64,000 nt of DNA from positions 1 to 64,000 of the forward strand of contig NZ_JAPYPS010000012.1 in the NCBI RefSeq assembly GCF_029937575.1, read 5' to 3'. Position numbers and translations under genes: made by a program. How positions within the stretch are numbered: position 1 is the stretch's first letter; each line of letters opens with the position of its first letter. The stretch is from Nocardioides sp. GTDB taxonomy: Bacteria > Actinomycetota > Actinomycetes > Propionibacteriales > Nocardioidaceae. The notes under the pieces were generated by a model. The model was given only the letters and a program-made list of their open reading frames with translations, was not told the DNA's origin and searched no databases. Shown one piece after another: positions 60,787 through 64,000 of this stretch.

Positions 60787-61689
60787 TCATACCGCCAGGT
60801 GCTGGACCTCGCCCTCGATCGGACGCCGCGGACCCGCCTCGACCACCAGCATCGCGACGAGCACCATCGCCCCGCCACCGAGCAGGCGCCAGGTCAGCGA
60901 CTCGCCGCCGAGACCGACGGCGAAGGTGGCCGCGAAGACCGGCTCCATGCTCATCACGATCGCGGCACGGGTCGGGGCGAGATGCGCCTGCGCCCAGGTC
61001 TGCGCCACCAACGCCAGTGCCCCGGCGACGAGCGCCATGTAGAGCACCGAGAGCCAGTCCGCGACCGTTGCCGGCAGGACCAGCCCGTCGGGCGCGGTCG
61101 CGACGAGGCAGATCAGCGCGATCACCAGCACCTGCGCGATCGACATCCCCAGGGCGTCCTCGGCGGTCGACCAGGCGCCCAACGCGACGATGTGCAGGGC
61201 GTAGAGGATCGCGGCCACGAGGGTGATCGCCTCGCCGTACCCCAGGGCGATCCCGTCGAGGGTGAGGACGGCCAGACCGCTGGTGGCCAGGGCGACGGCC
61301 GCCCAGGTGAGGCCGTTGATCCGCGTGCGCAGGAGCACGGCGGCCAGCAGCGGCGTGGCGACGACGTAGAGGCCGGTGATGAAGCCGGAGACACTGGCCG
61401 CGGTGTGCGCGAGACCGGCGGTCTGCAGGATCTGCGCGACGCCGTACAGCGCGCCGAGCACCACCGCGCGACGCCGCGCGAGCGGTGACAGGCGGCGCAG
61501 CGCGCGCGGGGCGACGGCCACCATCACCAGACCGGCCACGGCGAAGCGGACCGCCAGGAAGTCGAGGGTCGGCACGCGGTCGAGGAGGTCCTTGATCAGG
61601 AAGAACGTCGAACCCCAGCAGGCCGTCATCGCGAGCAGGGCGCCCGTGGCGAGCACGGTCGTCGACGGGGTCGGCGGGCTCCGCATCAT
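60787..61689 (-). CDS. EamA/DMT-family transporter
   Basis: 300-aa membrane protein with ten helices in two EamA repeats: ALLAMTACWGSTFFLIKDLLDR opens repeat 1 and AAILYALHIVALGAWSTA opens repeat 2, with a closing short tail. Members export amino acids or other metabolites. The start is ATG 61689 or the adjacent ATG 61686. It follows endonuclease IV by 13 nt, and next to aroF an aromatic export role is possible but unproven. Confidence 0.88.
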   Translation of the reverse strand: MMRSPPTPSTTVLATGALLAMTACWGSTFFLIKDLLDRVPTLDFLAVRFAVAGLVMVAVAPRALRRLSPLARRRAVVLGALYGVAQILQTAGLAHTAASVSGFITGLYVVATPLLAAVLLRTRINGLTWAAVALATSGLAVLTLDGIALGYGEAITLVAAILYALHIVALGAWSTAEDALGMSIAQVLVIALICLVATAPDGLVLPATVADWLSVLYMALVAGALALVAQTWAQAHLAPTRAAIVMSMEPVFAATFAVGLGGESLTWRLLGGGAMVLVAMLVVEAGPRRPIEGEVQHLAV

Positions 61690-61702
61690 GGCGTCACCGT
61701 GC

Positions 61703-62581
61703 TCACCCGGTGCGCAGACGCTTGAGCAGGGCGATGTCGGGATCGCCCACCGACCGAGAGCCGGGCGTCTCGAGCACGAACGGGACGCCCTCGGTCGCCG
61801 GGTGCGCGAGCATCTCGGCGAAGGCGTCGACGCCGATGTGTCCCGCGCCCAGCTTCTGGTGACGGTCCTTCATCGCACCGCGCACGTCCATCGAGTCGTT
61901 GGCGTGGATCAGGCGCAGCCGACCGGGGCCGCCGATCTCGACGATCCGCTCCAGGGTCGCCGCAGCACCACCCGGCTCGTCCAGGGGCGCCCCGGCTGCG
62001 AAGACGTGACAGGTGTCGAGGCAGATGCCGGCCTTCGGGTGGAAGTCGAGCGCGCCGAGGTAGGCCTCGAGGTCCTCCACGCCGGCGCACAACGAGCGGC
62101 CCTGCCCCGCGGTCGGCTCCAGGAGCAGCCAGGGCGCGCCGTCGTCGGCCACGAGGTCCAGCAGCGGCAGCAGGCCCTCGCGCACCTGGGACAGCGCGGC
62201 CGCCTGTCGGTCGTCCGCGCCTTCCGGGTCGCCCGCGGGGTCGACGTACGACCCGGTGTGCACGACGACGCCCTCAGCGCCGATCTCGGCGGCGCGACGC
62301 AGGTTGTGCGCGACGAGCGCGACCGAGCGCTCGTACGTCGCGGGGGTCGGCGAGCCCAGGTTGACGAGGTACGGCGTGTGGATGAACGTGCGCAGGCCGC
62401 GCTCGGCCGTGGCGGCGGCGAAGGCGGCGTCCTCGGCGGGCTTGCCGGGACTGAGCGCCCACCCCCGTGGGTTGCCCACGAACACCTGCAGCGTCTCGCA
62501 CCCCAGCTCCTCGGCTGAGGCGAGCGCGCCCTTGACGAGCCCGGCGCCGACAAGGACGTGGGTGCCGACCGGGTTGCGCAT
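61703..62581 (-). CDS. nfo: Deoxyribonuclease IV / AP endonuclease
   Basis: 292-aa base-excision repair enzyme that nicks DNA at abasic sites. The AP_endonuc_2 signatures include FIHTPYLVNLGSPTP, GVVVHTGSY, AGICLDTCHVFAAG and RLRLIHANDSMDVRGAMKDRHQKLGAGHIG, giving the three-zinc ligands. ATG 62581 follows a -10 box by 7 nt. Length is normal. Confidence 0.93.
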   Translation of the reverse strand: MRNPVGTHVLVGAGLVKGALASAEELGCETLQVFVGNPRGWALSPGKPAEDAAFAAATAERGLRTFIHTPYLVNLGSPTPATYERSVALVAHNLRRAAEIGAEGVVVHTGSYVDPAGDPEGADDRQAAALSQVREGLLPLLDLVADDGAPWLLLEPTAGQGRSLCAGVEDLEAYLGALDFHPKAGICLDTCHVFAAGAPLDEPGGAAATLERIVEIGGPGRLRLIHANDSMDVRGAMKDRHQKLGAGHIGVDAFAEMLAHPATEGVPFVLETPGSRSVGDPDIALLKRLRTG

Positions 62582-62588
62582 GGCACGG

Positions 62589-62594
62589 ACGATA
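62589..62594 (-). promoter_or_regulatory. -10 box, leaderless start of nfo
   Basis: TATCGT on the minus strand, 7 nt before ATG 62581. Confidence 0.6.
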
Positions 62595-62602
62595 GAGGCG
62601 GC

Positions 62603-64000
62603 TCAGCGCGCCGACTCGCGCAGGGTGGCGCCGCCGGCGCCTCGCACGACCACGATGCTGGTCGCGAGTGCGACGACGAGCAGCACGAGGGCGATCACGG
62701 CGGCCAGCACCCCGACCCGGGTCACGTCGAGGCCTGCCACGACCGGCGGCGTCGCACGGTCCTCGATCACGCCGAGCGTCAGGTCGCGCAGCAGCACGAC
62801 CTGCGCCAGCACCCCGGCGGCCAGGCCGGCCAGCGCTGCCCCACCGAGCGTGACCAGGGACTCCCACCCCGTGGCGAGCCAGATCGTGCGTCGAGGGACG
62901 CCGACCACCCGGAGCGAGGCCGCATCACGTCGTCGAGCAGGCAGCTGCACGCTCAGGCTCACGAGGAGGCCACCGAGCGCCATGACCAGGATGACCGCAG
63001 CCACGGCCTGGTAGAGCCGCAGCGCCTGCGCGTAGGCACCCTGGTCGAGCTCGGACCTGGTCTCCTCGGCCGTGCCGTCGATCGTCAGCCCCGACGCCCC
63101 GAGACCTTCGATGATCGCATCGGGAGTGCCCGCGGCCAGCAGCACGTACGACGTCGTCAGGTCGCCGGTCAGCGAGAGCAGCGCGTCGGCCGCGACCAGG
63201 TCGACCACGGTGCCGCGCGGTCCGAGGAAGGGCGTGCTCGACGGAGCTCCGACGACGTCCACAGGAGTGCTCGACTGGAGCTCTGCGAGGACGCTCTGCC
63301 CGTCCTGAAGACTCACAGTCCCGGCTGCGTCGTCCCCGACGAGCACCGGGATCGGAGCGGTGAGCGAACGACTGGTGATCGTGACGATGTCGATGTCGTC
63401 ACCGGTGTCGACGTCCAGGACGAGACCATCCGACTGGGAGACGCCGAGGCTCGCCGCGCTCGTCGGATCCCACCCGTCGGGGGAGAGCGCGTCGGGCACC
63501 CCCTGCGACCCGACGGTCAAGCTGTCGAGGACCACCGCACCGTGCAGGGACAGCGACGAGGCGATGGCGCCACCGCCGACCGAGATGGCGCGCAGGTCGC
63601 ACCCGTCAGCGCAGGTGGGCGCGGGGGCCGAGGATGTCGACGTGCCGGGACCGAAAGGTCCGAGATAGATCCGGTCCAGTCCCGCGCCGGGCGCGTACAC
63701 GTCGAGCTGCACGGTGAGCGGGGTGGCCTCGACGGAATCGTTGGTGACGGTGATGCCGACCTGCTCGCCGGTGAGGACCACCGGTGGCGAGGACAGGGTC
63801 AGCAGGTCCTCGACCTCCTGGGCGTCCGCGCCCGGCAACCACTGGTCCGACCAGGTCGCGACCTCGGCGAACCTCGCGGTGTCGAACAGGACCAGCGGCC
63901 CGCTCGCGACACTCGTGCGGGCCGCCGCCATCAGCCAACGGCCCTCGGGATCCAACCGCCGGGTGAGTGCCAGGGTGTCGTCCAGCGGCAGGGGCGAGGA
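62603..64000 (-). CDS. FtsX-like ABC permease, 3' part (5' end outside window)
   Basis: 465 codons are present and the frame is open through the window edge, so the N-terminus is missing. The visible part has a large extracytoplasmic region (about the first 290 residues here) followed by three helices of the FtsX/MacB fold: AAVILVMALGGLLVSLSVQL, ATGWESLVTLGGAALAGLAAGVLAQ and VLAAVIALVLLVVALATSIVVV, with ARRRDAASLRVVGVPRRTIW between the first two, the typical cytoplasmic loop. It is probably the permease of a lipoprotein or antimicrobial-peptide exporter. The ATPase partner is not visible. Confidence 0.85.
   Translation of the reverse strand, partial: SSPLPLDDTLALTRRLDPEGRWLMAAARTSVASGPLVLFDTARFAEVATWSDQWLPGADAQEVEDLLTLSSPPVVLTGEQVGITVTNDSVEATPLTVQLDVYAPGAGLDRIYLGPFGPGTSTSSAPAPTCADGCDLRAISVGGGAIASSLSLHGAVVLDSLTVGSQGVPDALSPDGWDPTSAASLGVSQSDGLVLDVDTGDDIDIVTITSRSLTAPIPVLVGDDAAGTVSLQDGQSVLAELQSSTPVDVVGAPSSTPFLGPRGTVVDLVAADALLSLTGDLTTSYVLLAAGTPDAIIEGLGASGLTIDGTAEETRSELDQGAYAQALRLYQAVAAVILVMALGGLLVSLSVQLPARRRDAASLRVVGVPRRTIWLATGWESLVTLGGAALAGLAAGVLAQVVLLRDLTLGVIEDRATPPVVAGLDVTRVGVLAAVIALVLLVVALATSIVVVRGAGGATLRESAR

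Overview
The window is high-GC, gene-dense actinobacterial chromosome. Family content and gene order (ctaD-ctaF, ctaE-qcrC-qcrA-qcrB, trpD, a DEDDh/GIY-YIG exonuclease, NlpC/P60 hydrolase, MacSR-type two-component genes, an ArsA/ROK cluster, class II DAHP synthase) fit a Nocardioides-like member of the Propionibacteriales. That placement is inference from content, with no rRNA or search behind it. No rRNA, tRNA, CRISPR array, prophage or insertion sequence was seen.

Layout. 1-10.1 kb: respiratory block (3' part of ctaD, ctaF, a lipoprotein L,D-transpeptidase, then qcrB, qcrA, qcrC and ctaE on the minus strand, and a CtaG-type assembly factor). 10.2-19.5 kb: a region known from mycobacteria as trpD / exonuclease / NlpC-P60, here interrupted by a visibly lower-GC group of two glycosyltransferases, a DUF2142-type membrane protein and a DUF2304 protein (11.65-15.23 kb). 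The NlpC/P60 gene is preceded by a c-di-AMP (ydaO-type) riboswitch. 19.5-30 kb: a membrane-anchored HExxH protein and a complete-looking Tad/Flp pilus assembly locus (cpaB, tadZ, tadA, a VWA-tadB fusion, tadC, histidine kinase, response regulator, two Flp pilins). 30-41 kb: acyl-CoA ligase, SRPBCC protein, ArsA-like ATPase, two tandem ROK sugar kinases, lipase-like hydrolase, acylglycerol-phosphate acyltransferase, and a MacS/MacR pair with a flavin reductase between. 41-50.5 kb: MpaB-type oxygenase diverging from a TetR regulator across a clear operator, a small secreted protein, a coiled-coil protein, DUF1028 and glycerol kinase, a phosphofructokinase with pyrophosphate-type residues, and a TetR/MFS pair. 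50.5-64 kb: amino-acid permease, class II DAHP synthase, threonine aldolase, LolA-like protein plus ABC exporter, lipase and zinc-ribbon/discoidin protein, class I DAHP synthase behind a Tyr-Phe-Phe leader peptide and hairpin, DMT transporter, endonuclease IV, and the 3' part of an FtsX-like permease.

The most rewarding signals are regulatory: the aromatic attenuator at 60.6-60.7 kb, the c-di-AMP riboswitch at 18.3-18.5 kb, the TetR operator at 42.44-42.47 kb, an 18-bp palindrome at 47.05 kb, a family of strong palindromes (2.84-2.92 and 3.99-4.03 kb), a 20-nt inverted repeat at 41.06-41.12 kb, and at least fifteen genes whose start codon lies 6-7 nt after a TANNNT -10 box, meaning leaderless mRNAs are the rule here. 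These boxes also fix several start codons.
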